Below are positions 25,234-33,639 of a stretch of DNA of 64,000 nt, in pieces (position 1 is the stretch's first letter; each line of letters starts with the position of its first letter). The stretch is taken from the NCBI RefSeq assembly GCF_015776785.2, contig NZ_LFMD02000007.1, positions 1,187,895-1,251,894 of the forward strand. Direction: 5' to 3'. Source of the DNA: Kitasatospora sp. SUK 42. GTDB taxonomy: Bacteria; Actinomycetota; Actinomycetes; Streptomycetales; Streptomycetaceae. The notes beneath the pieces were generated by a model, which searched no databases, was not told the DNA's origin, and worked only from the letters and a program-made list of their open reading frames with translations. Both the position numbers and the translations under genes were made by a program.

Positions 25234-28200
25234 GTGGAGCGGGAGCGTCTTGCCGCGGTGACCGGCGCGGGCGGAGCTGGGTCCGGGTACGCGGTGGGCG
25301 GCAGGCTGGTGCTGTCCTCCGCCCATGTCACCGGCCCGGCCGGTACCCGGGTGGAGGTCTTCCACCCGGGCGGCCCCAGCGCGGTCGGCGCGACGGTCGT
25401 GTGGGCCGGAACCCCGAAGGAGCGCGACGACGCCGCCCTCCTCCTCGTCGACGACAGCCCCGACTGGCACCCGCCGACCACACCGGTGGGCTGGGGACTC
25501 CTCGTCACCAACCGGCCGGGCACCGCCTGCGAGACCTGGGGCATGCCGGACGAGGCGCAGCGCCCCGGCCGCGACACCGAGGCCTCGCACCTCGGCGGCC
25601 AGGTCAATCCCGGCAGCGGCTTCGTCAACTACCAGTACGTGATGGACCTCGCCCAGCCTCCCCCGCAGGAAGCCGCTGCGGGTACCTCACCGTGGGGCGG
25701 CCTCTCGGGCGCCGCGGTGTTCTCCGGCCGCCTGCTGATCGGGGTCGTCGCCGCCGACCGCTCCCGCTCCGCCCACGGCCGGCTGAACGTCGTCCCGTCC
25801 TACGTCCTCCACCACGACGAGGCCTTCCGCGCCGCCCTCGCCGAGCACGGCGCCGGGGCAGGGGGCGGGAGCGGGGCCGGGGGCGGGGGCGGGATCGGGC
25901 CCGGGGCAGGGGCCGGAACCGTCGCGGGGCTGGGGGCCGTGGAGTTCCAGGGCCTCGCCGACCCCGCCCACGACCACGCCGGACGCCGCCGGCCGGCAAC
26001 ACCGGCCGCACTGCTGGAGGCCGGACGCCAGGTCGTCCCCTTCCACGGCCGCACCGAGCTCCTGGACGAACTGCGGGCGTGGTGCGGGCTGGGCGGATTC
26101 GGCGCCTGGCTGCTGCACGGCCCCGGCGGCCAGGGCAAGACCCGCCTCGCCCACCACCTCTCCGGCCTGCTGGCCGCCGAGGGCTGGGCGGTGCTGTGGC
26201 CGCGCACGGACGCCGGCGCGGCGCAGCTACGGGAGGTACGGCACGCGGGCAGACGGCTGCTGGTCGTCCTCGACTACGCCGAGACCCGCACCGACCAGCT
26301 CACAGCGCTCGTGGAGGCGGCCGCCGAGCACCCCGGCACCAGCGCGCTCAAGTTCCTGCTGCTGGCCCGGACGGACGGCGACTGGTGGCTCGACGCCACG
26401 ACGCGGAGCCGTCTCGCCGAGAGCCACTTGGCCGGGGCCCGCAGCCACCGGCTCACCCCGCTGGAGGACGACGCCGGTCAACGGCCCGCGCGCTACCGGG
26501 AGATCGTCCGGGCCCTCGCCGCGGCCCTGCCGCTGGTGGACGGGCTGGCCGGGCACGACTGGAGCACCCCGCCCCCTGCGCGCGGGCTGGACGAGGACGC
26601 GTACGGCAACGCGCTGACGCTGCACATGACCGCCCTCGCGGACCTCCTCGACATGGCCGATCCCGTACGTGCCGCACACGACGAGGCGCACACGGTCGAG
26701 GACCGGCTACTGGGCCACGAGCGCCGCTACTGGCGCCAGAACGCGACCATCCGCGGCCTCATCCCCACCCTCGGCGCCGCGACGCTGGAGACCGCACTCG
26801 CCGCCGCCCACCTCACCGGCGCCACCGACCGCGAGGACGCGGACCGGCTGTGGCAACGCCTGCCCGCCCTCGCCGACCAGCCCCGCACCGTCCGCGACCA
26901 GGTCACCGCCTGGCTCGCCGCCCTCTACCCGGCCGGGCCCGAACTCGGCGGACAGCCCTGGGGACACCTCCAGCCCGACCGCCTCGCCGAACGCCACATC
27001 GGCCGCGTCCTGGAAGCCGACCCCCACCTCGCCGAGCACCTCCTCGACGACGCCGACGACAGCCAGGCCGGCCAACTCCTCACCGTCTACAGCCGCACCG
27101 CCGCGCACCCGGTGTTCCAGCAGCGCCTGGCCGAGCGGCTCACCGACCTCTGCGTCCGCCACCAGCAGCAGTTGGCCCCGCACGTCATCAAAACCGCGAT
27201 CCGCGCCGACCACCCCGCCCCGCTCGTCAGTGCTCTCGACGCCGTCGTCGCGGAGCCCACCACTCCTCTCAACGGCCTCAAAGCTCTCCAAGACCTGTTT
27301 CCCCACTCCAGCCGACGGCTCGCCGCCACTGCCGTCAAGCTCGGACGCGCCCTTGTCGACCGCCACCGCGCTCTCGTAGGGGAAAATTCGAGCGGTTACC
27401 TGTCCGATCTCGCCATGGCCCTCAACAACCTCTCCGTCTGTCTGAGTGAGGTGGGTCAACGGGAGGAGGCCCTTGCCATCAGCCGGGATGCCACCGGCCA
27501 CTACCGCACACTCGCCGACGCAAACCCGGACGCCCACCTGCCCAACCTCGCCATGGCCCTCAACAACCTCTCCGTCAATCTGGCCGACCTGGGGCGGCGG
27601 GAGGAGGCCCTCGCCATCAGCCGGGATGCCACCGACCGCTACCGCACACTCGCCGACGCAAACCCGGACGCCCACCTGCCCAACCTCGCCAAGTCCCTGA
27701 ACAACCACTCCAACCGGCTCAGTGCAGTAGGCCAGCGCGATGATGCCTTGACTGCCAGTCAGGAAGCCACCAACCACTACCGCACACTCGCCGACGCAAA
27801 CCCGGACGCCCACCTGCCCAACCTCGCCATGGCCCTCAACACCCTCTCCATCCGGCTGGGTGAGGCCGGTCAACGGGAAGAGGCTCTGGCCACCAGCCAG
27901 GAAGCCACCAACCACAACCGCACACTCGCCAAGGCAAACCCGGACGCCTATTTGCCCGACCTCGCCGCTTTCCTCAACAACCTCTCCAACCGGCTGGGTG
28001 AGGCCGGTCAACGGGAAGAGGCTCTGGCCACCAGCCAGGAAGCCACCAACCACAACCGCACACTCGCCGACGCGAACCCGGACGCCTACCTGCCTAACTT
28101 CGCCGCTTCCCTCATCACTCTCTCCGTCCGGCTGGGTGAGGCCGGTCAACGGGAAGAGGCTCTGGCCACCAGCCAGGAAGCCACCAACCACTACCGCAAA

Positions 28201-28287
28201 CTGGCGCGTGCCTACCCCGAGCTCTTCAAAGCCGAGCTACAGAAGACCCAGAATGTGGCCGCCTGGCTCGAAACCCTCGAACCGTAG
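25234..28287 (+). CDS. Trypsin-like protease - STAND NTPase - helical repeat protein (conflict system effector)
   Basis: About 1,017 aa from GTG 25234 (GTG 25228 and 25165 are alternatives; no start has a strong ribosome site). Residues ~10-200 are a trypsin-like protease with intact triad: His in LVLSSAHV (~30), Asp in DDAALLLVD (~66), Ser in GGLSGAAVF (~158). After a Gly-rich linker (~210-235), residues ~275-560 are a STAND-type NTPase with Walker A GPGGQGKTRL (~296) and Walker B RRLLVVLDYAETR (~346). The C-terminal quarter is six 46-residue TPR-like repeats. In such proteins the repeats sense an invader or danger cue, the NTPase oligomerises and the protease is switched on. A Trypco2 gene precedes it. 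It is probably cytosolic. Confidence 0.88.
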   Translation: MERERLAAVTGAGGAGSGYAVGGRLVLSSAHVTGPAGTRVEVFHPGGPSAVGATVVWAGTPKERDDAALLLVDDSPDWHPPTTPVGWGLLVTNRPGTACETWGMPDEAQRPGRDTEASHLGGQVNPGSGFVNYQYVMDLAQPPPQEAAAGTSPWGGLSGAAVFSGRLLIGVVAADRSRSAHGRLNVVPSYVLHHDEAFRAALAEHGAGAGGGSGAGGGGGIGPGAGAGTVAGLGAVEFQGLADPAHDHAGRRRPATPAALLEAGRQVVPFHGRTELLDELRAWCGLGGFGAWLLHGPGGQGKTRLAHHLSGLLAAEGWAVLWPRTDAGAAQLREVRHAGRRLLVVLDYAETRTDQLTALVEAAAEHPGTSALKFLLLARTDGDWWLDATTRSRLAESHLAGARSHRLTPLEDDAGQRPARYREIVRALAAALPLVDGLAGHDWSTPPPARGLDEDAYGNALTLHMTALADLLDMADPVRAAHDEAHTVEDRLLGHERRYWRQNATIRGLIPTLGAATLETALAAAHLTGATDREDADRLWQRLPALADQPRTVRDQVTAWLAALYPAGPELGGQPWGHLQPDRLAERHIGRVLEADPHLAEHLLDDADDSQAGQLLTVYSRTAAHPVFQQRLAERLTDLCVRHQQQLAPHVIKTAIRADHPAPLVSALDAVVAEPTTPLNGLKALQDLFPHSSRRLAATAVKLGRALVDRHRALVGENSSGYLSDLAMALNNLSVCLSEVGQREEALAISRDATGHYRTLADANPDAHLPNLAMALNNLSVNLADLGRREEALAISRDATDRYRTLADANPDAHLPNLAKSLNNHSNRLSAVGQRDDALTASQEATNHYRTLADANPDAHLPNLAMALNTLSIRLGEAGQREEALATSQEATNHNRTLAKANPDAYLPDLAAFLNNLSNRLGEAGQREEALATSQEATNHNRTLADANPDAYLPNFAASLITLSVRLGEAGQREEALATSQEATNHYRKLARAYPELFKAELQKTQNVAAWLETLEP
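27421..28248 (+). repeat. Six in-frame 138-bp repeats in the STAND protein
   Basis: Units begin at 27421, 27559, 27697, 27835, 27973 and 28111, each encoding 46 residues of the form LNNLSxxLxExGQREEAL, then ATxHYRTLADANPDAxLPNLA. Units 4-6 share long stretches of identical DNA (for example the segment encoding GQREEALATSQEATNH), so recent duplication or gene conversion is likely. Confidence 0.9.
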
Positions 28288-28313
28288 CCCGGCGACTCCC
28301 TCACAGGCAGGCG

Positions 28314-28338
28314 AGGACGGCACTCACACGGCCGTCCT
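28314..28338. terminator. Stem-loop between convergent genes
   Basis: Perfect 8-bp stem AGGACGGC / GCCGTCCT with a 9-nt loop, between the STAND gene and the PEP-mutase family gene. Confidence 0.65.
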
Positions 28339-28368
28339 GTGGCCGGATGGGGCCTTGTCACCTCTCCG

Positions 28369-29178
28369 TCATCCCCTGGTGAAGAGGCCGTTGAGGTCCG
28401 GGTAGTCGATGCCCTCCCGGACGGAGTCGTAGCGACCAGCCCCGTGCAGGTCGAGCGCCGCGCGCCGTACTGCGGCGTAGGCGGACTGCGCGACGCCCGA
28501 GCCGAGGCTGACGCGGGCCACGCCCAGGGCGCCCAGCTCGGCCACCAGCGGCATGCCCGGCCCGGCCATGACGTTGAGGGGGACGGTGAGGGCCGCGGCC
28601 AGTTCCCTGATGGCGGCGGTGTCGGCGAGGCCGGGGACGAAGATCCCGTCCGCTCCGGCGTCGACGTAGGTGCGCGCCCGTTCCAGGGTCTCCGCGAGCC
28701 GGGTGGCGGGGTTGCCCGACCCGAGCAGGTAGGTGTCGACGCGGGCGTTGACGAACAGGTCGGCACCCGCCGTCCGGGCCGCACGGCGGGCGGCGCCGAG
28801 GCGTTCGGCGAGTGCGGCCGGCGGGCGGGGGCCGTCCTCGATGTTGATGCCCACCGCGCCGGCTTCCAGCAGCAGGGTGACGGTCCGTGCGACGTCGTCG
28901 GGGGTCTGCCCGTAGCCGCCCTCGATGTCCACGGTCACCGGGACGCCGACGGCTACCGCGATGCGGGCGACGACATCCAACACCTGGTCCCGGGGGACGG
29001 AGTCCCCGTCCGGGGCGCCGAGCGACCAGGCCACTCCGGCACTGGTGGTGGCGATCGCGGAGGCACCTGCCGCCTCCACGATGCGGGCGCCGGCGACGTC
29101 CCAGACGTTGGCGAGCGCGAGCGGACGGGCGGGGCTGTGCAGGGAGCGGAAGACCGAGGACTTGTTCGCGTTGATCAT
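28369..29178 (-). CDS. Isocitrate lyase/PEP mutase family protein
   Basis: 269 aa from ATG 29178; an in-frame ATG at 29229 is an alternative. Family landmarks are PLALANVWDVAGARIVEAAG, TTSAGVAWSLGAPDG, the metal-binding VDIEGGYG, VGINIEDG (Glu-Asp) and DLFVNARVDTYLLG. The fold is a TIM barrel that cleaves or forms C-C or C-P bonds next to a carboxylate using Mg2+. The KKCGH-type motif of true isocitrate lyases is absent, so it belongs to the broad oxaloacetate decarboxylase-like/2-methylisocitrate lyase-like group of unknown substrate. It forms a minus-strand run with the DUF2785 gene. Confidence 0.85.
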   Translation of the reverse strand: MINANKSSVFRSLHSPARPLALANVWDVAGARIVEAAGASAIATTSAGVAWSLGAPDGDSVPRDQVLDVVARIAVAVGVPVTVDIEGGYGQTPDDVARTVTLLLEAGAVGINIEDGPRPPAALAERLGAARRAARTAGADLFVNARVDTYLLGSGNPATRLAETLERARTYVDAGADGIFVPGLADTAAIRELAAALTVPLNVMAGPGMPLVAELGALGVARVSLGSGVAQSAYAAVRRAALDLHGAGRYDSVREGIDYPDLNGLFTRG

Positions 29179-29249
29179 GTCCCTGAGCCAATCAGTGGGT
29201 GAGGACGTTGTCCGGCAGAAAACGGACATGAACGTGGGCCCCTGGACGC

Positions 29250-30041
29250 TCAGCGCTTGACGATCTGGTCGAGGACGGCGGCGACGCCGGACTTCACCGC
29301 GTCGCGGTGGTGGAGGGGCTCCGCGGGCAGGTCGCTGGTGGGGCGCACGCCCCGGTCGGCGAGGAGGTGGAGCATGCGCAGGGTGCGCAGGCAGTTGCTG
29401 ATGTGGGCGGGCACCGGGGTGCTGATGCGGTCGGCCCCGAAGCGCTCGGCGATGGGATCCAGCCAGCCGACGGCGTCGCGTTCGCTCAGGTCGGTGCGGG
29501 TGAGGATCCGGGCGACGGCCCGGGCCAGGCGGTCGTCCTCCATCTGGTCGTAGACGTGGTCGGTGGGGGCTGTCAGCCGCGCGGCGGCCAGGTCCAGCAT
29601 CCGTACCGGCGCCACCTCGGGGTGGCGGCCGAAGCTGCCGAGCAGGTCCGCGCCGTGCGCCACGGCGTGGAGCCAGCCGAGCGTCTCGTCGTGGCCGCGC
29701 AGGTCCTGCTCCGCCGGGTACCAGCGCTCGAAGGCGTCCACCCAGCCGGACTTGACGTCCCCCTTGGCCACCAGCATGTCGAGCACGAGGGGCGCGAAGG
29801 TGCGGGCCTCGATGCGCGGGTCGCCGAACCGCTCGGCCATCTCGTCCCCCAGCTCCAGCCGCCGGGGCGCATCGATCACCCCGCGGGCTATCCAGGTCGC
29901 GAGGACGGCGTAGGGCTCGCCGTCCCGGACCAGGGGGTCCGGGTCCGCCAGGGCACGGGACAGCTCGCGGACGAGTTCTTCCAGGGGCCGGTCCGCGGGC
30001 ACGGCGTAGTCGGCGGCTTCGATGGTCTTCCAGTCGGTCAC
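29250..30041 (-). CDS. DUF2785 domain protein
   Basis: 263 aa starting GTG 30041. Mostly helical, with RHPEVAPVRMLDLAAARL, GHDETLGWLHAVAHGADLLG (conserved His-rich centre) and DRLARAVARIL, the pattern of DUF2785. Function unknown. A TATCCT sits seven bases before the start, so the message may be leaderless. It lies 42 bp after the ArsR-type gene on the same strand. Confidence 0.75.
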   Translation of the reverse strand: MTDWKTIEAADYAVPADRPLEELVRELSRALADPDPLVRDGEPYAVLATWIARGVIDAPRRLELGDEMAERFGDPRIEARTFAPLVLDMLVAKGDVKSGWVDAFERWYPAEQDLRGHDETLGWLHAVAHGADLLGSFGRHPEVAPVRMLDLAAARLTAPTDHVYDQMEDDRLARAVARILTRTDLSERDAVGWLDPIAERFGADRISTPVPAHISNCLRTLRMLHLLADRGVRPTSDLPAEPLHHRDAVKSGVAAVLDQIVKR

Positions 30042-30083
30042 AGCGCGCAGGATAGGTCCTCGCCGTGGCCGTGCGCCTGCGAA

Positions 30084-30761
30084 TTACGCCGGGACGATCA
30101 GGCCGAGGTGGTCGCGCAGGGCCCGCCGGCCGGTGGTGGTGACGGTGAGGGCGCGGGTGGTGCCGACCCGGGTGAGCCATCCGGCGGTGAGGGCGTGGGT
30201 GCACAGGGCGGCACCGGCGGCGCCCGCCAGGTGGGGGCGGCGCTCGGTCCAGTCGAGGCACGCGCGGACGGGCGGGCGGCGTGATCCGCCGGGCAGCGTG
30301 ATCCCGAGTTCGGCGAGCCAGGCCGCGCCCTCACCGGTCAGTGCCGGCTGCGGCCCCCACGCCAGCAGGCCGCGCTCGACCATGGCGTCGGTGACCGCCA
30401 GCGCGACGGAGCCGGCCAGGTGGTCGTAGCACAGCCGCGCGCGGGCGAGCGCCCGCTGGCGGCCGGAGGCGGCCAGCGAGCGCGGCCGAGGGGGCTGCTG
30501 GGGAGCGAGCGCCGCGAGGCTCTCGATCAGCTCCACGACCCTTCGGTCGGCCAGCCGGAGGTAGCGGTGGCGTCCGTGCCGTTCCTCGGCGAGGAGGCCC
30601 CCGGCGACGAGCAGGTTCAGGTGCGAGGTCGCGGTCGAGGGCGCCACCCCGGCGTGACGTGCGAGTTCGACGGCCGTCCAGGCCCGGCCGTCGAGCAGCG
30701 CCAGGCAGAAGGCGGCCCTGGTCCCGTCGGCGAGCAGTCTGGCCACGGCGGCCAGGTCCAC
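30084..30761 (-). CDS. ArsR-family winged-helix regulator
   Basis: About 225 aa. The winged helix is at the N-terminus: ARLLADGTRAAFCLALLDG, WTAVELARHAGVAPSTATSH, LLAEERHGRHRYLRLAD. The C-terminal ~130 residues (YDHLAGSVALAVTDAMVERG and LCTHALTAGWLTR) are typical of larger ArsR-like repressors that carry an extra effector domain. No CVC metal site is seen. I chose GTG 30761 because AGGA lies seven bases before it; earlier in-frame GTGs at 30767, 30779, 30794 and 30809 fall in or near a repeat that may be operator DNA. It is divergent from a GNAT gene, with a palindrome between them. Confidence 0.8.
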   Translation of the reverse strand: MDLAAVARLLADGTRAAFCLALLDGRAWTAVELARHAGVAPSTATSHLNLLVAGGLLAEERHGRHRYLRLADRRVVELIESLAALAPQQPPRPRSLAASGRQRALARARLCYDHLAGSVALAVTDAMVERGLLAWGPQPALTGEGAAWLAELGITLPGGSRRPPVRACLDWTERRPHLAGAAGAALCTHALTAGWLTRVGTTRALTVTTTGRRALRDHLGLIVPA

Positions 30762-30781
30762 GCCCACGTCCTGTTCCACGC

Positions 30782-30826
30782 GTCGAGCGTCCACCAGTCG
30801 ATTGTCCACCCGTCGATTGTCCGTCG
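30782..30826. repeat. Three 15-bp direct repeats at the ArsR gene start
   Basis: GTCGAGCGTCCACCA, GTCGATTGTCCACCC and GTCGATTGTCCGTCG follow each other without spacing at 30782, 30797 and 30812. They overlap the upstream-most possible starts of the ArsR gene and could be regulator sites. Confidence 0.6.
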
Positions 30827-30832
30827 GCGTTC

Positions 30833-30850
30833 CTTCGACGCCCGTCGAAG
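30833..30850. promoter_or_regulatory. Palindromic operator candidate, ArsR/GNAT divergent promoter
   Basis: CTTCGACG-CC-CGTCGAAG is a perfect 8+2+8 inverted repeat between the divergent ArsR and GNAT genes, the size and position expected for an autoregulated ArsR repressor. Confidence 0.6.
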
Positions 30851-30901
30851 CGTCCGCACCGTAGCCTCGCCCGGCAACGCTCCCACACCCCTGGAGGAAC
30901 C

Positions 30902-31369
30902 ATGTCCGTACCCGGAACGACCCGCCCCCGGGCCGACCTGGTCGTCACCGACGCCCCCGCACCCGCGGACTTCGCGACGATCTCCGACGGGCTGGACCGC
31001 TTCAACGTCGAGCGGATCGGGGTCGACGACCGCAGGCCGCTCGCCGTCCTGGTCCGCGACCCCGAAACGCACCGGACGGTCGGCGGGCTGACCGGGCGCA
31101 CCTCGCTCGGGCTGTTCTTCGTCGACCTGTTCTTCCTGCCGCCCGAGCTGCGCGGCGGCGGGCTGGGCAGGGAGGTCCTCCGGCAGGCCGAGAGCGAGGC
31201 CCGCGCCCGCGGGTGCCGCACGGCCGTGCTGTACACGATCAGCTTCCAGGCCCCCGGCTTCTACCGGAAGGAGGGCTGGCAGCTCCTGGGCGAGGTCCCC
31301 TGCGATCCGCCGGGGACCAGCCGCGTCTTCATGACCAAGGAGCTCACCGCGCCGCCGAGCCCGGAGTAG
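30902..31369 (+). CDS. GNAT-family N-acetyltransferase
   Basis: 155 aa; ATG 30902 follows GGAGG at 30892-30896. The acetyl-CoA loop is PPELRGGGLGREVLRQAESEA (R-G-G-G-L-G) after a strand LGLFFVDLFFLP; the C-terminal part has TISFQAPGFYRKEGW. It resembles GNATs that act on small molecules or antibiotics. It is divergent from the ArsR-type gene and probably controlled by it through the shared palindrome. Confidence 0.85.
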   Translation: MSVPGTTRPRADLVVTDAPAPADFATISDGLDRFNVERIGVDDRRPLAVLVRDPETHRTVGGLTGRTSLGLFFVDLFFLPPELRGGGLGREVLRQAESEARARGCRTAVLYTISFQAPGFYRKEGWQLLGEVPCDPPGTSRVFMTKELTAPPSPE

Positions 31370-31637
31370 CACCCGCCGTCGCCCGCCCCCTCCCCGGACC
31401 ACCTGCCCGTCCCTCTCCGGAGACGACGGCTTCTCAGGCACGGCTCAGACAGTCGTTTAAGGGTTTCTCATCTTCGGGCCCGACCTTTGGGCAGGGGCGT
31501 CCCGGTGCCGATCCGGTGCCGACCCGGTGCCGAACTCGGATGGGACGACCACGGGGTGGGATTTCGGCCGTTGCCGACATGGCCGTGACCAAGGCGGATA
31601 CGGGCCCTGAGACGGGGCGGGCGGGGACGGGTGGGGG
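31370..31637 (+). other. Intergenic region before the histidine kinase
   Basis: 268 bp with no recognisable gene. It contains three CGGTGCCGA repeats near 31504-31530. The response regulator gene that usually precedes such a kinase is absent. Confidence 0.4.
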
Positions 31638-33125
31638 ATGTCTCGGTTGCGTGACGGGTGGTTCGGCCGGATGACCCTGCGGGGTCGGCTGGCGTCGTTC
31701 ACGGCCGCGGCCGTGTCACTGGCTGTGGTGCTGTCCGCGGTGACCGGCTGGTTCGTGGCCCGTGGGGAGATGACCGCTCAAGTCGATCAGACGCTGACGC
31801 GCACCTGGGCGCCGAACGCCCATGCGTCCCCCCAGTCCGAGATCAGAGCGATTTACGACTGGTGCCGCGGGGTCGTTCAGCCGTGGATGACGAGGGACGC
31901 CATTCCCACGGTGATCTTCGCGGACGGGACGTCCTGTCCGCCGAACGACTCCCGGTCCGTGAAAGTCACGGATGACGATCTGCCGGTGGCGCGCAGCGGG
32001 ACAAGGGGAGCACACGCGCGCTCCCACTTCCGCGACGGCCAGCTGGCCAACGGTGACGACGTGCGCGTGTACGTGGTCAGCTACGGACCGATCGAGTTCA
32101 ACGGCGAACGCACCACCGCGGCCGTCGCGCTGTCCCAACCCCTGCGCCCGGTACGCGACGCACTGTTCGGACTCGCCCTGATCACGACCTTCGCGGCCGC
32201 ACTGGTGATCGCGGCCTCGGCCTTCGGCGCGCTGTGGCTAGCGCGCAGGGCCCTGCAGCCCGTCGACCGTCTCACCCAGGCGGCCGAGTACATCGCACGC
32301 ACCCAGGAGCCGGGGACGACCATCGACGTGACCGGCCGTGACGAGATCGCCCGCCTCGGCCAGGCGTTCAACGCCATGAGCACCGCGCTCGCCCATTCCC
32401 GCGACAGCCAGTCCCAGCTCATCGCCGACGCCGGCCACGAGCTGCGCACCCCGCTGACCTCCCTGCGCACCAACATCGACCTGCTGGTCCGCAGCGAGGA
32501 GACCGGGCGGGCGATCCCCGAGGGCACGCGCGCGAAGCTCTTCACCAACCTGAAGGCCCAGACGGTGGAACTGTCCACCCTCATCGGCGATCTGCTGGTC
32601 CTCTCCCGCCCCCTCCCGGCCGCGGGTACCGCTCCTGTCGCCGCACTGGGGCTGCACGATGTCGTCTCCCGCGCGCTGGACCGCGCAAGGCTGCGCGGAC
32701 CCTCTCTGGTGTTCAACGTCGACCTACAACCCTGGTACGTACGGGCGGACACGCACACCATGGAGCGGGCCGTCGTCAACCTCCTCGACAACGCGGTGAA
32801 GTTCAGCCCGGCCGACGGCGCCATCGAGGTTTCACTGGCCTCCGGCGTCCTCACGGTTCGCGACCACGGCCCGGGCATCGCGCCCGAGGACGTGCCGCAC
32901 GTGTTCGACCGGTTCTGGCGCGCGCCGTCCGCGAGGCAGCTGCCCGGATCCGGCCTGGGCCTGGCGATCGTCGCCCAGGCGATCCGCGGCGCCGGCGGCG
33001 AGGTGGCACTCGCCCCCGCGGCCCCCGGACCGGACGGCACGACGGGCGGCACGGTGGCCACCGTGAGGCTGCCGGGCTCGCCGACACCTCCCGCTCGCAC
33101 GGCTCCGGCCTCCCCGCACAACTAG
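31638..33125 (+). CDS. Orphan sensor histidine kinase (HAMP-HisKA-HATPase)
   Basis: 495 aa. TM1 at ~18-38 and TM2 at ~170-193 flank an extracytoplasmic sensor domain of ~130 residues. A HAMP linker follows (ALQPVDRLTQAAEYIA). The H-box is DAGHELRTPLTSLRTN (His ~267), then N-box VNLLDNAVKFS, G1 VRDHGPGI, F-box FDRFWR and G2 GSGLGLAI. It resembles TcrY/MprB-like EnvZ-class kinases. No response regulator is encoded next to it on either side, so its partner must lie elsewhere. The start has only a loosely placed GGGTGGGGG; ATG 31671 is an alternative. Confidence 0.9.
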   Translation: MSRLRDGWFGRMTLRGRLASFTAAAVSLAVVLSAVTGWFVARGEMTAQVDQTLTRTWAPNAHASPQSEIRAIYDWCRGVVQPWMTRDAIPTVIFADGTSCPPNDSRSVKVTDDDLPVARSGTRGAHARSHFRDGQLANGDDVRVYVVSYGPIEFNGERTTAAVALSQPLRPVRDALFGLALITTFAAALVIAASAFGALWLARRALQPVDRLTQAAEYIARTQEPGTTIDVTGRDEIARLGQAFNAMSTALAHSRDSQSQLIADAGHELRTPLTSLRTNIDLLVRSEETGRAIPEGTRAKLFTNLKAQTVELSTLIGDLLVLSRPLPAAGTAPVAALGLHDVVSRALDRARLRGPSLVFNVDLQPWYVRADTHTMERAVVNLLDNAVKFSPADGAIEVSLASGVLTVRDHGPGIAPEDVPHVFDRFWRAPSARQLPGSGLGLAIVAQAIRGAGGEVALAPAAPGPDGTTGGTVATVRLPGSPTPPARTAPASPHN

Positions 33126-33149
33126 AGCGCCGGAGCGGCGGTGGTTAGC

Positions 33150-33386
33150 TCAAACCTCGGTCGTGGCAGCGAAGGTGAGGAAGGACTGCCAGGCGGTCGG
33201 GGTGAAGGTGAGGTGCGGGCCGGCGGCGTCCTTGGAGTCGCGGACAAGGACGGCGGTGGTGGTCTCGGCGACCTCGACGCACTCCGCGCCCTCGTTGCCG
33301 CTGTAGCTGCTCTTGCGCCAGGCGATCTCGACGCAGGCGGCGCCCTCGTTGCTGCTGTGGCTGCTCTTGAACCAGACCAGTTCCAT
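33150..33386 (-). CDS. DUF397 protein with a duplicated N-terminal motif
   Basis: 78 aa from ATG 33386. DUF397 proteins start with W(F/R)KSSYSxNEGxxCVEVA and end with [25 protein letters not shown]. Here the first motif is present twice, as [18 protein letters not shown] and [18 protein letters not shown], followed by one normal C-terminal half, so an internal duplication has occurred. DUF397 proteins are small partners of HTH-DUF5753 regulators (whiJ/abaA-type systems); one such regulator lies upstream. Confidence 0.85.
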   Translation of the reverse strand: MELVWFKSSHSSNEGAACVEIAWRKSSYSGNEGAECVEVAETTTAVLVRDSKDAAGPHLTFTPTAWQSFLTFAATTEV

Positions 33387-33404
33387 GCCTTCTGACGGTA
33401 CGCC

Positions 33405-33437
33405 AACGGCCCGCCGCCGGGAAGGCGGTGGGCCGTT
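33405..33437 (-). terminator. Stem-loop between the two DUF397 genes
   Basis: 14-bp stem AACGGCCCGCCGCC / GGCGGTGGGCCGTT (one G-T pair) with loop GGGAA. It should end most transcripts after the first DUF397 gene and lower expression of the second. Confidence 0.7.
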
Positions 33438-33451
33438 GAGGGGAGGTTGTC

Positions 33452-33637
33452 TCAGACCTCGGCAGTGGCGGCGAACGTCACGAACGCCTCCCACGCGGCC
33501 GGCTCGAAAGCCAGCTGGGGGCCACTCTTGTCCTTGGAGTCACGCACGTGGACAATGCCGGGGGTCTCGGCGACCTCGACGCAGTTAGCGTCCTCGTTGG
33601 TGCTGTAGCTGCTCTTGAACCACGCCAGCTCGGCCAT
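33452..33637 (-). CDS. DUF397 protein
   Basis: 61 aa, the usual family length: [19 protein letters not shown] then [20 protein letters not shown] and FVTFA. The start lies 2 bp after the stop of the HTH-DUF5753 gene, so they are co-translated. Members of this family are thought to modulate the paired regulator. Confidence 0.9.
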   Translation of the reverse strand: MAELAWFKSSYSTNEDANCVEVAETPGIVHVRDSKDKSGPQLAFEPAAWEAFVTFAATAEV

Positions 33638-33639
33638 GC

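Noticed and set aside
25687-28191. Minus-strand frames opposite the STAND gene
   Set aside because: The repeated translated segments mirror the TPR repeats of the real gene; no start or domain support.
31370-31637. Hidden response regulator upstream of the kinase
   Set aside because: No receiver or DNA-binding motif in any frame.
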